A program made the translations under genes and the position numbers. A stretch of DNA of 64,000 nt from Mortierella sp. BCC40632 (taxonomy: Eukaryota; Mortierellomycota; Mortierellomycetes; Mortierellales; Mortierellaceae), in the NCBI GenBank assembly GCA_011634665.1, contig WAEK01000013.1, positions 166,001 to 230,000 on the forward strand, written 5' to 3'. Numbering within the stretch: position 1 is the stretch's first letter; every line of letters begins with the position of its first letter. The notes beneath the pieces are model-generated. The model was not told where the DNA came from. It did not search any database and saw only the letters and a list, made by a program, of their open reading frames with translations. Positions 38,536-49,376 of this stretch are shown one piece after another.

Positions 38536-40391
38536 GGCCTCAACACAACTACACAATCTTCGGTCCAGTTCAATATGTCCAAGTGAAAAAGGCATGCTAG
38601 GAAGACAGCTCCTGAGATAATAAGCGCTCAATGGAAAGCCTACCTCCATTTTGCGTGACAGCACTTTGGTTGGATCGTAGACCAACAAGAGAATATCGTA
38701 AAGTCAGATGAGACCATGATTATCATGATTAGATCCGCAAGAAGACACTTCTGCTACTCTATGCACCCCGACGGTAAGATAGCTCGGCCTCATGCATTAC
38801 CACCTAAGCGGCATGAAGAGGAGGGGAGGCATCTTTCATAGTTAGATTGATTCTCTCAACTGCAACAGACCTTCAATCTCCTTCCTCCTCCCCTCCTCCA
38901 CTCTACCACCTTTACCACTTTCTAGAGCTAACAAGCATATCCAAGGTTATCTTTAATAAATGCTTGTACCGGTATCTTGTCCACCATCAGTAAAGCCATG
39001 TAATCTTTCGGAAAGCTCTTTTGGCGGAATATCTCCAATCGCCACGGTAGCTGATCATCTCAGGAAGTGTGCTTTGCCTGAACGATACCCTCTCATTAGC
39101 ACACATCGTACATTCTATGAAGCACCATCCTTCGAGTCAGTGACAACTCTAAAGGCTCTCCACTTTTTTAGTGACTCATTGGCCCCATCAACATCATCTG
39201 CATCGTCAATGCTGCCCCCAGCTGGACAAAGTCTTTGAGTAACCCCCCTGTCGAAGATCCTCTCTTTGAACCTCTGTCACGCATAAGACAAGATACCCGA
39301 ACCTTTTTAAAGGAACCGGGAAGTCGCCATGCCCATGTCCTCGTTGTCCGTTGAGATGCTGCTGGGCCACAAGATAAAGATCATCCTGGAACAATAATGT
39401 TGCTGTCATCAGATACGAGGAGACCACTAATGACTGAGTAGGTTCATTGGTCAAGTCAAGCTTTAGAACCTTCACCTGTGCTTCAATCATCTAGATAAGC
39501 TGATCTTGAGCCGCCTTTGTAGGTTCGTGTTCAACACCATGGATTGAATATCAGTAAAATTTGGAATATCATCCAACGTAGGCTTTTCGCCACCAGGAAT
39601 TCTGTATACACTACAAACATATCGAAGAGTTCATTTCGAAAGCTCTTTTGTTGGTGTTTCCAGAGAGATGACCAACTTGGTTTTGGATACTTCCTGTGTA
39701 TCTCCAAGTATTCTACGCAAGTCTTCATCATCATCGTCAGGGATGCGATCTCGCTGGGAGTGTCCATTTTGGAAGGATATCTCCAGAGTATTCTCATGAG
39801 CATACATTGGGATAATTTTCAAAGGTCTTCTTCTTCGGTTCATCCAGAGTTGCTGTGTTCACATTAGTCCACCATTGAAAAGAGGATATGGGAGGGGCAT
39901 GTCCGAGCCTTGTCAAACTTTAAATACATAATATCCTCAGGTCCAACAGAGTCATGAAAGCACGAGACCCTGATAGGAACAGTGGAGCGGATTGACAGTT
40001 AAGGCATCAAAAACCGTGTCCTTTGCATAAGCCAACCGTCTCCCGCTCATCATTCACCGATACGTGGATTCCCTTGATAGATTCAGCAAATACCACTCTT
40101 CGAGCCTCAAGTTCCTGTCTTAATACTTTTCTCTGTTTCGAGGTAATGGTCTTACTTATTTTGACTGGTGACTTTGTATCAACGAGCAGACTCACTTTGA
40201 AAGAACGACGTTTGCCACCGATACCGCAGTTGAGTTTGAGATGCAAAGGGCGAGAAGCAGAGACGGACTACACTATTGTAGGCCGTAGTTCTTTTCCCTG
40301 TTGAGGGACACAAGATAGACGCGTTCTCCAGGCTACTGAGTGGCTTATGAGGAAGCGGCTTGCCCATGGAATAAAGGGCACTCCGTTGCAC
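38500..40391 (-). pseudogene. Degenerate minus-strand coding fragments of unknown origin
   Basis: Successive minus-strand stretches look protein-like but never form one frame: LKLNCGIGGKRRSFKVSLLV with ARRVVFAESIKGIHVSVNDE (40246-40007), RIPDDDDEDLRRILGDT then SKTKLVISLETPTK (39843-39631), GGEKPTLDDIPNFTDIQS near 39570, and KVLSRKMEVGFPLSAYYL (38688-38640). Stops and frame changes separate them, and no ATG-to-stop model can be drawn. No family was recognised. The block may be a dead copy of a lineage-specific multigene family or of a mobile element. Its base composition is more even than that of the surrounding microsatellite-rich DNA. Confidence 0.35.
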
Positions 40392-40453
40392 TTTTTTTTT
40401 TTTGTTCCGACATCTTACATTCCCAAGAGTTTGTTTTCCTCCACCTTTCCATC

Positions 40454-42580
40454 ATGGCCGAAAAGGATGTCATTACCGTGTCTGAGTACATTGCCGAGCA
40501 AGAGCGATTAGAAAAGGCACAGTGTCACCGTAACTCTTAGCAGCGATTCTGATAGGAAAAGAGAAGACTAGGAAATCTGCCTTTTTTTTTTTTTTTCAAG
40601 GCGCGTCTTTCTTACACTGAAATTTTTTTTTTTTTGCTTTTCATTCACCGGTTACTTGGGTGGACACGCTTGAACATAAACAGGAGGCACGCGAGCTCTT
40701 TCCGAAAAAAAAAATTTGATATCGTAAGTAGTGTGTAGCAGACTTGAACTCTGCCTTTTTTTTTTTTTTTTTTTTTCAATCACCTCATCCTCGCTTCTAT
40801 CCTCCTTCCCCTCTCCCCCTAGTGCTCCAACAGTCAGGGCTACATTCGCCAACCCGTCTATGCCTGCCTGACTTGCAACCCCAACCCAGACCAAGAAGCT
40901 GGCTTCTGCTATTCGTGCAGTATCTCATGCCATGGAGAACATAATCTTGTCGAGCTGTTCACAAAACGTCATTTTCGATGCGATTGTGGAACGGAGAAAT
41001 TCAAGGAGACACCTTGTACCCTGGACCCCAAACCCAAGGGTTCGGTCAATGAGTTGAATCAATACAATCACAACTATCTCGGTCGATTCTGTTGGTAGGA
41101 TCTCTTTTCTTTTTCTTTTCTTTTCTTTTTCCTCTGTCGATCATTCGCCTTTGTTTTCTTTCCTGGACACTCGACACTTACCCTTCCTGCTACATTATCC
41201 CTCTTTGTAACTTTTTTTTTTTTTTTTAAAAAAAAAAAATAGGTCTAATGTTCTTTACGATCCTGTCAAAGAAGAAAGTACTATGCTCCAGTGTGTCGTC
41301 TGCGAGGACTGGTTTCACGACACATGCATCGGAATCGTACGTGTCGGGATAGTTCAAATGTTGGAGTGGATGGAGTGGACTTTTATAATTTATTTTTTGT
41401 TCTAATGTGATATCTTCCTCCCCTCCCTCCCACCCTTCTTCCTCTTTGATCGCATTTTAGAACCCACATCAAGATGATTTCGACGACTTTATTTGCAGGA
41501 CTTGCACAAAAACACATCCATTCCTCCGGAGATATGCTCAAAACACACTTTTTATGATTGGCATCTCTGAAAAAGACGGCGGACCAAAAGCAGTGACCAT
41601 GATTGATTGCTCCAAGGGCAAGGGTAAGGGCAAGGATAAGGACGAAGAGCCGTCGAGTGAGAAACAGTCGACTGATTCAACGGAAGAAGTACAGGTCGAC
41701 ATCGAATCTACTACTGAGACGATTGCATCTACGCCCGGGAAAGGATCTGGGGAAGAGACATTGGAAGGGTCTTTGGATGTCAAAGGCAAGACTGAGAACT
41801 CTGTCCATGTGAAGCGCTCACTGGAAGTCTCGATCGAAGAGAGCACAGACAACGCCGAAAAGGAGGCGGAGCCTAAAAAGAAGATCAGACTAGAGAGCAC
41901 AACGGATATCGAGACAACAGAAACAGCAAGCTTGACAACCGCTATCACAACTACTACTACGACCACTACTACCACGACCGCTACTGCAGAGGAGTCAAAC
42001 CAGGAATGTCAGCTGAAGAATCAACCTGAGGATCCCTATGCAGAGCTTGAAGTGAGTTTGTTTGCAACAGAAGGCTGGCGGGACCTACTTTGTCGGTGCA
42101 CGGACTGTATTGCTCTCTATACCAAGGAGGGAGTCTCTTTTATTCTGGGAGAGGATCCAATTTATGAGGACGAGGAAGATGATGATCCAGAGACATCGAT
42201 TTTGGAAGGAGGGATGAAGAAATTGAACGAGATGGATCGAGTCAAGATGATGGACGGTATGTTGGCGTACAACAAGATGAGGGATGAGATTCGACACTTT
42301 CTGGCACCCTTTTCGGAACAAGGCAAGGTGGTAACTGCGGATGATATCCAAGCATTCTTTTCGGTGAGTTGTTGTTACTGCTTCTTTCTTCATATTCCTT
42401 TCCTCCCTTGTGCTATTTGAACTCGAGGCTAAAAGTTAAAGAGCGCCTGTCTCCTATCTCTTTATTTTATTTTATATTTTTTTACGTCCCTAACTTTGGT
42501 CTTTTACTCCTTATCTACGCCATCCTCAATAGGCCAAGATGGAAAAGCGAGTGGCTCGAGAAAAGTCTGAATTTTTCTAA
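40454..42580 (+). CDS. UBR7: UBR7-like E3 ubiquitin ligase (UBR box and PHD finger)
   Basis: Exons 40454-40521, 40684-40723, 40823-41094, 41243-41336, 41461-42363 and 42533-42580 give about 474 residues. The third exon is a UBR box: CSNSQGYIRQPVYACLTC, FCYSCSISCHGEHNLVELF, KRHFRCDCG. It runs into a divided PHD-like finger (FCW, then LQCVVCEDWFHDTCIG and FICRTC). This is the UBR7 order; human UBR7 ubiquitylates histone H2B. An acidic Ser/Thr/Glu/Lys-rich linker and a 100-residue C-terminal module (WRDLLCRCTDCIALYTKEGVSFIL) follow, as in UBR7. The second exon is uncertain: with its A10 run the in-phase product is RHASSFRKKKFDI, but with A9 the other frame would read EARELFPKKKFDI, closer to fungal relatives. 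The rest is firm. Confidence 0.9.
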
Positions 42581-43024
42581 GAATGGAGCTTGCAGGAGAT
42601 TGAGGATCAAGAGGACAAACAGAGCAGTTTTCTTTTTTTTTTTTTTTTTTTCTGTTGATTATTTTCAATACTCTTCTTTGTCATCGAGAAGAAACCAGAT
42701 CTGGCTGAAAGGGAAGCAGAAAAAAAAGGGGCATATCCATTTGTAAAAAAAAAAAATTAATCACACCATGTGATCAGGTCTTTCATGAAGAGGATCCTTG
42801 ATCAGAGAACACGAAGCTCCACTTTTTTTTTTTTGTATTGTTTTTAAAAAGATCGCGTCGCGGATCCAGATCTAGAAGAGGTCATCTTTAAAAGTATGGG
42901 TGGTGGTGGTAAGATGCTTTCAATGCTGTGTAGTTGTTTGTGTATGTATGAAAAGAAAGAGAGAAAGAGAGAGAGAGAAAAAAAAAAGAAAAGATAGGAG
43001 GGTAGAGATAAGGAGTATAGTCTC
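42581..43024. other. Convergent 3' flanks of UBR7 and PET117
   Basis: No gene supported; T and A runs near 42632-42650, 42743-42756 and 42823-42834. Confidence 0.6.
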
Positions 43025-43426
43025 TCATGGTTTCCGAACACTCTGTTCTTCCAACATTCGACGCTCCAGTTCCTGCTGAGCTGCCAATTCAAGCACATTG
43101 TCGTCTTGACGTTTCTTCTTTGCCTGACGTTCCTCGTCCTTAATAATGCCCATACGCATTGTCTAGAAAGTAAAAGAGTAGAGAAAGAGAGAGAAAGAAA
43201 GATGTAAAGAGAGTAGGGATAGAGAGGTATGCTTGGTCAGAAGAGATTTATTTGAAACTTTTGTGTCTGTTTGTCCGTCTCTGCGTGTGTGTGGTGAGGG
43301 GAATAGCGTGGGGGCCGGTTTACAACGAACCTCTTTTTCACTCATTTGTTGGTAATGGACACCCAGGACGGTGGCGACGGTGCACACCGATGTGATGGCA
43401 AAGGTCATTTTCGCTTTGGTAGACAT
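43025..43426 (-). CDS. PET117: PET117, cytochrome c oxidase assembly factor
   Basis: Exons 43426-43331 and 43162-43025 join in phase 0 for 77 residues, the usual size. The N-terminal single membrane helix (KMTFAITSVCTVATVLGVHY) is followed by a charged helix (GIIKDEERQAKKKRQDDNVL, then QQELERRMLEEQ), the PET117 pattern of K-x-x-F..GVHY..G-I-x-D-x-E-R. PET117 is an inner-mitochondrial-membrane protein that works with COX15 in heme a synthesis for complex IV. The short length and single intron mean automatic annotation could miss it. The donor is the less common GTTCGT. Confidence 0.88.
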
Positions 43427-43730
43427 GGCTGATTAGAAAGAAAAAAAAATAGATGGAGAAGAGGGTGAGGGATGAAAGGATTAAAAGGAGGGAGAGAGAA
43501 AGAGAGAAGAGATTTCAAGTTTCCGGTAAGAGGGAACCATGGTCTTTCTCTCCTCCTTCTCTTCAATGTGACTGTGTTGGAGGGACCGAAAAAATACAAC
43601 GGCTCAAAGTTGGAGGTTCCGATTTTTTGATTTTATGAGGAGAGAAAGACAGCAAGGTGAGGGAAAGAGAGAGAGGGAGAGAGATAAACAGAGAGAGAGA
43701 GAGAGACGCACCCACTCTCTTCTAGTCTAC
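43427..43730. other. PET117 promoter and TOE1 3' flank
   Basis: 304 bases, both neighbours on the minus strand; GA-rich on the plus strand. Nothing else seen. Confidence 0.5.
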
Positions 43731-45894
43731 CTAGAGCACTCTTTGACGTTCATGTGAGGAACTAAACTTTGAAAAGACCGACTTTTCAACTTTCAGGGGG
43801 AACGATTTTCCAATCAAATAAATCTTGTTCCTGGCCTCGCTCTCGACCAACGATCGGCCATGGATGTTCATCTGGTGTGCAAAGATGGTTCCTGTCATAA
43901 AGGCATCAAAATACGCCGAATGGAATTTTTCACTGGGTAGTCGGCTCGTCTCGGCCACCGTCTGTGCTGATGACAACGACGTTCGCTCCATAGGAATCTC
44001 GGAGGGCACCGGGGCTGTCGCCATGGCCATTTGTGTCGCAGTCGACAAGGATTCGGAGTCGGACGGTTGGACGGCATCCGCTTGCGGGTCTACTTTCTGC
44101 GGTTCCGATTCCAGGGTTTCCGTTGCTGTGGTTGTTGTCTTTGGTTCAACGTCGGCTCCGGTCAATTTCCGTCGCTTCCTCCTTTTGGAATCCCGCTCCT
44201 CTTCCTCGGCGTCCAAAATAAGGTCCAAATCATGCGACCGGCCACACCGCATATTCTTTTTGCAGACACCATGGTACTATATGCATTACATGTTGAAATA
44301 TTGAGAGAAAAAGGAAAGGAGCATAATATAGGAGCATAAAACGAGTAAAATGATGGTTAAAAGATGTTATTCCTGCAGAGCTGATCAGCTCTTCAGAAGG
44401 ATAAAAGAAAAAACAAATGGTTACAGAGATGAGAGAAGGTATCAAGAAATACTTACCGCATAGTCTTCACATATCCTGGTCCCAAGTGATCCTGATCCTG
44501 GTCCATCAGCAGGCAGATCGAGTTCTGGCATGACTGGCAACGTCAACCGAGGTTGAACATCAAATGAAGAGTAGATAGTAGGCTTGTCCAACACTGATTC
44601 AGACTGGGTCGACTGAGATGATTCTGGCTGCGAGTTATTGTTGTTGTTCTGAGAACCGTCAGGAGGGTGTATGTTGCTGTCTTCCTGGCTAGGTGTAGAG
44701 AGTTGATGACGGCGCTGATCGGCTGCCCGGAGATCGTACCGCTGGTACTTGCGATAGAGATAGGCCAAGAAACTGGATTGCTCTCTTGTGATATAGTCGG
44801 ATCCATATTTTGTATCATAAAGACCTCCTGGGAACATGTCACTCATGTCTGCCATAAATGTCTGCAGCGATGGAGGGAGAGTTGCATAAAAGCTATTTTG
44901 TTGTGTATATCAAAGATTAAAATAGATTGAGATAAAGTCCAGTCGCAGGTTTAAGAATCGAGAAAGAAAACATGGTTCATGTATGCAGGAAGCAAACAAA
45001 CATTGTCCTTACCTGTGATAGAGAAAGACAAGATCCAAAAAACCGTTGTGGACCACCACAGGCACGCCCCGAGACATGATTCGCTTAAAGATGGATCTCA
45101 TGATGCCATTCGGATTACCGCGACCTCCTTCGTTGGTCTTTCCAATCATGTCAAGAAGGTCGTTCGATAAAAAATAAATAAATAAACGTTATTCTTTCTT
45201 CGTCAGCATGTCAACGATGATCAGGTCCCGAGGATAAATTGACAAAAAAATAAAAATAAAAAAACTGCTCACGAGAAAATTACCAATCGATCACCAGCCT
45301 TGTAAGGGATCCCCTCTTGCACCCACTGGTTCAGATCCAGCCCGTTCTCTGCCAAAAATATCATACTATTAGGACTGACCATGTAGTCCTCCTGTGTGAT
45401 TGCGGGAAGAAATAGAGCCTATAGACATTAATACAACAAATATTGACTGGTAACACATGGCTGCTGTGGACACGATCATTGAAACTTGCCTCGGACATCA
45501 TTGAAAAGTTAAAATTGTGGACCCTATAAGGAATTTCCTGGCTAGTAGGATCGCTCTGCAATCTGTCCTTGCGTGGTGTCTCCTTTGAATCTTCATCCTG
45601 ATCCATGGTCTGGGTAACATCCTTCTCCGCAGGGGCTGGACCTGTGCGGATGAAAATCGAGAGTCCAAAAGCGACCAGGGCATGCGACCCTGCTAGTCTA
45701 CACATGTTTTTGTACCGCTCCTGAATATCACCAGCGCGTGTTGCTGAAGCCTTGGGACCGAGTCCTGTGAACTCTGCATCGAGGGCGAGGAAATCAGCTT
45801 GTTTAAGGAGCTGGATAATGATGGGCTGGAGCGACGCCAGATTGTGCTTGGTAACCTGGTTATATGTCGGCCGCAGGGCCGCGGTAGGCGGCAT
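43731..45894 (-). CDS. TOE1: TOE1-like CAF1-family 3' exonuclease/deadenylase
   Basis: Minus-strand exons 45894-45490, 45418-45284, 45137-45013, 44892-44457 and 44276-43731 give about 548 residues. DEDD nuclease residues are visible: FLALDAEFTGLG (Asp, Glu), VVVHNGFLDLVFLYH (His...Asp) and FPGGLYDTKY. The CAF1-like RAGDIQERYKNMC and VHNFNFSMMSEA also fit. The last join creates a CCCH finger: C-EDYAYHGV-C-KKNMR-C-GRS-H, the zinc finger that separates TOE1 from CAF1/PARN. In animals TOE1 trims snRNA 3' tails in the nucleus. The first intron is GC-AG (GAG|GCAAGT). The third-exon acceptor is uncertain: the phase-correct choice is AAAG|ACC at 45137, but the preceding in-frame bases (NDLLDMIGK) also look coding. 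A Gln/Asn/Ser-rich insert lies after the nuclease. Confidence 0.9.
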
Positions 45895-46509
45895 GACACT
45901 TGGAAGAAAAGAAAAAGGAGAAAGGGTCGGAGAGAAAGGAAGAAAAGAGAAGAGAGGGGAGAGTGGAAGGACATGGGATCCAAGATCTGGATGTGACTGC
46001 GCCTCCACATGGCGACAGAGGGCCAATGCATTGAGGAAGGGAAGGATTCGACGACATCTTGTCCATTCACTCTGGATGCATGTCCTCATTCTCTTCTCAA
46101 CTTGGCCAAACATTTTTTGATTGTCTCTCAAGAAGAGCACTCGACAGACGACGCAATCTTCCATCCACTCTTTTATTCTTCTCTGTTGCTCCACCTATTA
46201 TTTAATACTAATCCACAGAAGGCAACATCGATCCGCATTGTCGAACAAAAGAAAGTCCGCACTCACCCCCTTCTCTTTCATTCTCTCCATTTGTCCTTGT
46301 TCATTCAAAGGTCTTGGCATCCCAAACGTTCATTCTTCTTTTTTACCTTTTCTTTCTTTTCTTTTCTTTCCTTTCCTCTCCTTTCCTTTCCTTCCTTTTC
46401 TTTTCTTTGTCTTCATTCTATCTCTCTTTCTTTTGCTACTCTCCTTCTCTCTTCTTCACTACCACTCCGCTTCATTTCCGCCATTGACCAAACCGTCTCC
46501 CCTCTGCTG
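45895..46509. promoter_or_regulatory. Divergent promoter, TOE1 / ATG14
   Basis: 615 bases between the two start codons, pyrimidine-rich (TTTCTTTTC repeats at 46340-46420) on the ATG14 side. No gene supported. Confidence 0.5.
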
Positions 46510-49265
46510 ATGGAGGAGCGGACGTCCAGCGCTGGCTCGGTGCAATGCGGCATCTGCCGCCTACAGGGTTCTACCTCTTACACATGCGTGCAATGTGTCC
46601 ATTCCTTGTATGTATCCTATTTAGATTCTATGTGCCCAAAAAAAAAGAAGCTCAGCTGGCAGTCGGTCTCTATAACTTGCCTTGGACTCTCAATGCCAAC
46701 TCTAATACTTCTTTTTTCTTCTTTTTTCGTATGCCAATTGGGAAACGTGGGGACAGACTACGTCAGCACTGGGATGATATGAAGACTGCAACAGCATATC
46801 GGGATCGATTATCGGCCCAGGTCAACCAGGTCCTTAGTCCCAAAATCAAACGCTATCAGATGTGCACCGCCCAGCGGGCTATGGCGGTCGATCATAGTGA
46901 GACGATAGCCGAGGAGCGGAGGTTACTTTTGTCCGAGCTCGAACGAGGTAAGCCTATTTTGACTGGTTTTTTGGAGAGAGAAGGCGAGCTGGCCTCTCTC
47001 CACTGCTAGTGTTCATGCTCACTTTGTGCTAACAGTCTTCAAAAAAAAAAAAAAAAAAAACTCTCCATTTTGTGGGAATCAACCCTGTATAGAACGCCAG
47101 CAATTGGCTAAACTCCGGGCAGGATTAAGCCAGCGGAGAGAAACGCTCAAGCTGTCTCAAGCGCGCTTCCAGGTGGCCAAGATGAACAACTCACAAAGTA
47201 TTACTAAATCAATGAACCAAACTAACCATCGCTGGGCGTCTGTTCATCAAAAGCTGGCCCACTCACGATTGGTCCTTGTTGAAGAACTGGTCACGCTCTT
47301 TGATCTCAAGCATCTTCCAGAACGTCGAAGACAACCCCCTTTGCTTGATGCCAACCTAAGTGATTCAGACCAAACATTGAAGGGCGTTGGCACCACCAAT
47401 GCACCGCCCAAGAGAACCACCAAACTGCGCGTCAGGGACTATCTGGACGAGGACTCTTGGAACGAATACGTAATTGTCGGCCGACCCTTGCCCACAGGGT
47501 ATTTTGAGAGTATGTTTGATGGCGGTGGTGTTTTTGGTACTTGATGAATGCAATAGAGAACTAGTGTGGTTTTTTTTTTTTTTTTTTGACAGGATCTCAC
47601 CATGGCTTCTCGCGTGTCATGCACTCTTCTCTACCCCCCTACTTCTATCGCTTTGTCTCTTCTTTTTTTTTTTTTTTTTTTGCCTGAAAAAAATTCCCAC
47701 CACCAGATTACGACCGCGATGAAATCAATACAACGATCGAGAATGTGATCCATATGATGACGCTGGTCGCCTGCTATTTAGGGATCAAACTTCCTTTTGA
47801 GACATTTACACGACAATCCCGATATTATATCCAGGCTTCCTTCACCCCGAGTTCCAAACGAGCTCCTTTGTTCCTCTCCGAGAACAACTTGACGAGCTTT
47901 GCGGCAGGATTGGGCCATTTGAATTACAACATTGCTTATCTATGTCATTCACAAGGGGTTCAGGTTACATTGACCAAGGCAGCCAACACGCTCGAGAATC
48001 TCCTTGCTTGTTGTCAAGCTCCCAACCTAGGTCGTTACACCAATTATGCAGCCATGGTCGCTGCGCGTGAGAATGGAACTCTGGAGAGTAACGCCACGAC
48101 CAACACTACAACCACCACGACAACAACGACACAGGAAAAGTCGGGACGTCTTTTGAACATGGGAACGTTCTCGACAAGGGATATGAAGGGAACGGAGATG
48201 GATTTGATGAGACATGGAGCTGAGTTGGGAGGACGCACCAGTACTATCTCACCTCCCAGCGATGATGGCGATTTCGAAAAGATTATTGAATCTGACATTC
48301 GGTATGGAAGTAGTCATCGACGATCCTCAGGTCGAAGATCGGACAAGCAAGAGTCTATGCTTTGGTGTCCTGGACAGGAGCCGTTCATGTTGGATGTCCA
48401 GGAGTTGGTTACGTTGATTCGATCTCGAAGAGAGGAAGAGGCGCCCGTGTGGGGTGGATTGCAATTACAGGATGCCGTGGCAGCAGCGCATCTGGATTCA
48501 ATGGATGAAGATTATTTTTTCCATGATGATCAAGAGGAAGAGGATGGCATGTATACCCTAGGAAGCACGGAGACCAATGCAGATAGTGGCCATAGTAGTA
48601 GTACGAGTACTAGCAGTCACCATGGTAACTCAAATCCTGTCACTGCAGCAAGCATAGCGGCAGCAACGGCAGGAGGAGGTACGCGACGCGACCGTGACCA
48701 TTCAATAGCAACAGGAACGACCCTGAGCATGACCAATTCATCCAACCATCGTCGTCCACCCCATTCAGGACGTGATCGACAGTCCTCCCGACTTTCGGAA
48801 GACTTGGAGGAGAACCATTCCAGTAACATTTTGGACTCCAACAACGGCAGTAGTTCAGAGCCCGGTGCTGGTACGAGACATGTCCATCTGTCAGAACCGA
48901 GCACGCCCCGACAACCTGAGAACTGGACCTTTTTGGATGTCGATACAGTTCGAGTACCGAGTACGATCAGTCATGGACCAGGCCACGGACTGCTCGCAGG
49001 ACGAGGATGGCCAGACATGACGATGTTGAAGCAACTTGGAACGGCTGTCGGTGGAGCGGCTGTGGGACTGGTCAACAACGCCACTACAGCTGCCAAGCAT
49101 CGAGTTCAAGGTAGCATAGGTGGTAATGGAAATGGAAGTAGTAACGAAAATGGTGGCGGCGATGTAACAATAGCAGCAAAGCATGATAGGAAACGAAGTA
49201 GTGGGCGAACATCTTACTCGTCTGATAGTCGGTTCTACCCAGCAATTTCTAGTTCTGCTCCTTGA
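46510..49265 (+). CDS. ATG14: ATG14, autophagy subunit of the Vps34 PI3-kinase complex I
   Basis: Exons 46510-46607, 46757-46947, 47093-47509 and 47707-49265 join in phase for 754 residues. The N-terminal CGICRLQGSTSYTCVQC gives the paired CxxC motifs of ATG14/Barkor. A coiled coil (about residues 35-150, e.g. AEERRLLLSELERERQQLAKL) and the ATG14 core follow: LRVRDYLDEDSWNEYVIVGR, then VIHMMTLVACYLGIKLPFE and AAGLGHLNYNIAYLCHSQGV. In the family the protein recruits Vps34-Vps15-Beclin/Atg6 to the autophagosome formation site. The C-terminal 380 residues are Ser/Thr/Asn/Gly-rich, except WTFLDVDTVRVPSTISHGPG and a hydrophobic MLKQLGTAVGGAAVGLV segment, which could correspond to the membrane-sensing BATS region. 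Introns carry A20, T17 and T18 runs. Confidence 0.9.
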
Positions 49266-49273
49266 AAAAAAAA

Positions 49274-49297
49274 TGTAAAAATGTAAAAATGTAAAAA
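49274..49297 (+). repeat. Three tandem TGTAAAAA octamers in the ATG14 3' UTR
   Basis: Exact 8-base repeat, three copies, starting 9 bases after the ATG14 stop and followed by A runs. UGUA is the core of PUF-protein sites, so a regulatory role is possible but only inferred. Confidence 0.75.
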
Positions 49298-49376
49298 TGA
49301 AAAAAAAATAAAAAAAAAAACTCTAGTTGTGAGTCAATGTCAACTGTTAATGCATTTCTTCTTTTATTGTTTCTTT

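Noticed and set aside
45361..46194. TOE1 ORF extended upstream to 46194
   Set aside because: The added N-terminal part is low-complexity read-through of the promoter; MPPTAALRPTY at 45894 starts directly before the CAF1 domain.
46009..46782. 257-codon plus-strand ORF rich in Ser/Phe/Leu overlapping the ATG14 start
   Set aside because: It is made of promoter pyrimidine tracts; the ATG14 frame has the CxxC motifs and proper splice sites.
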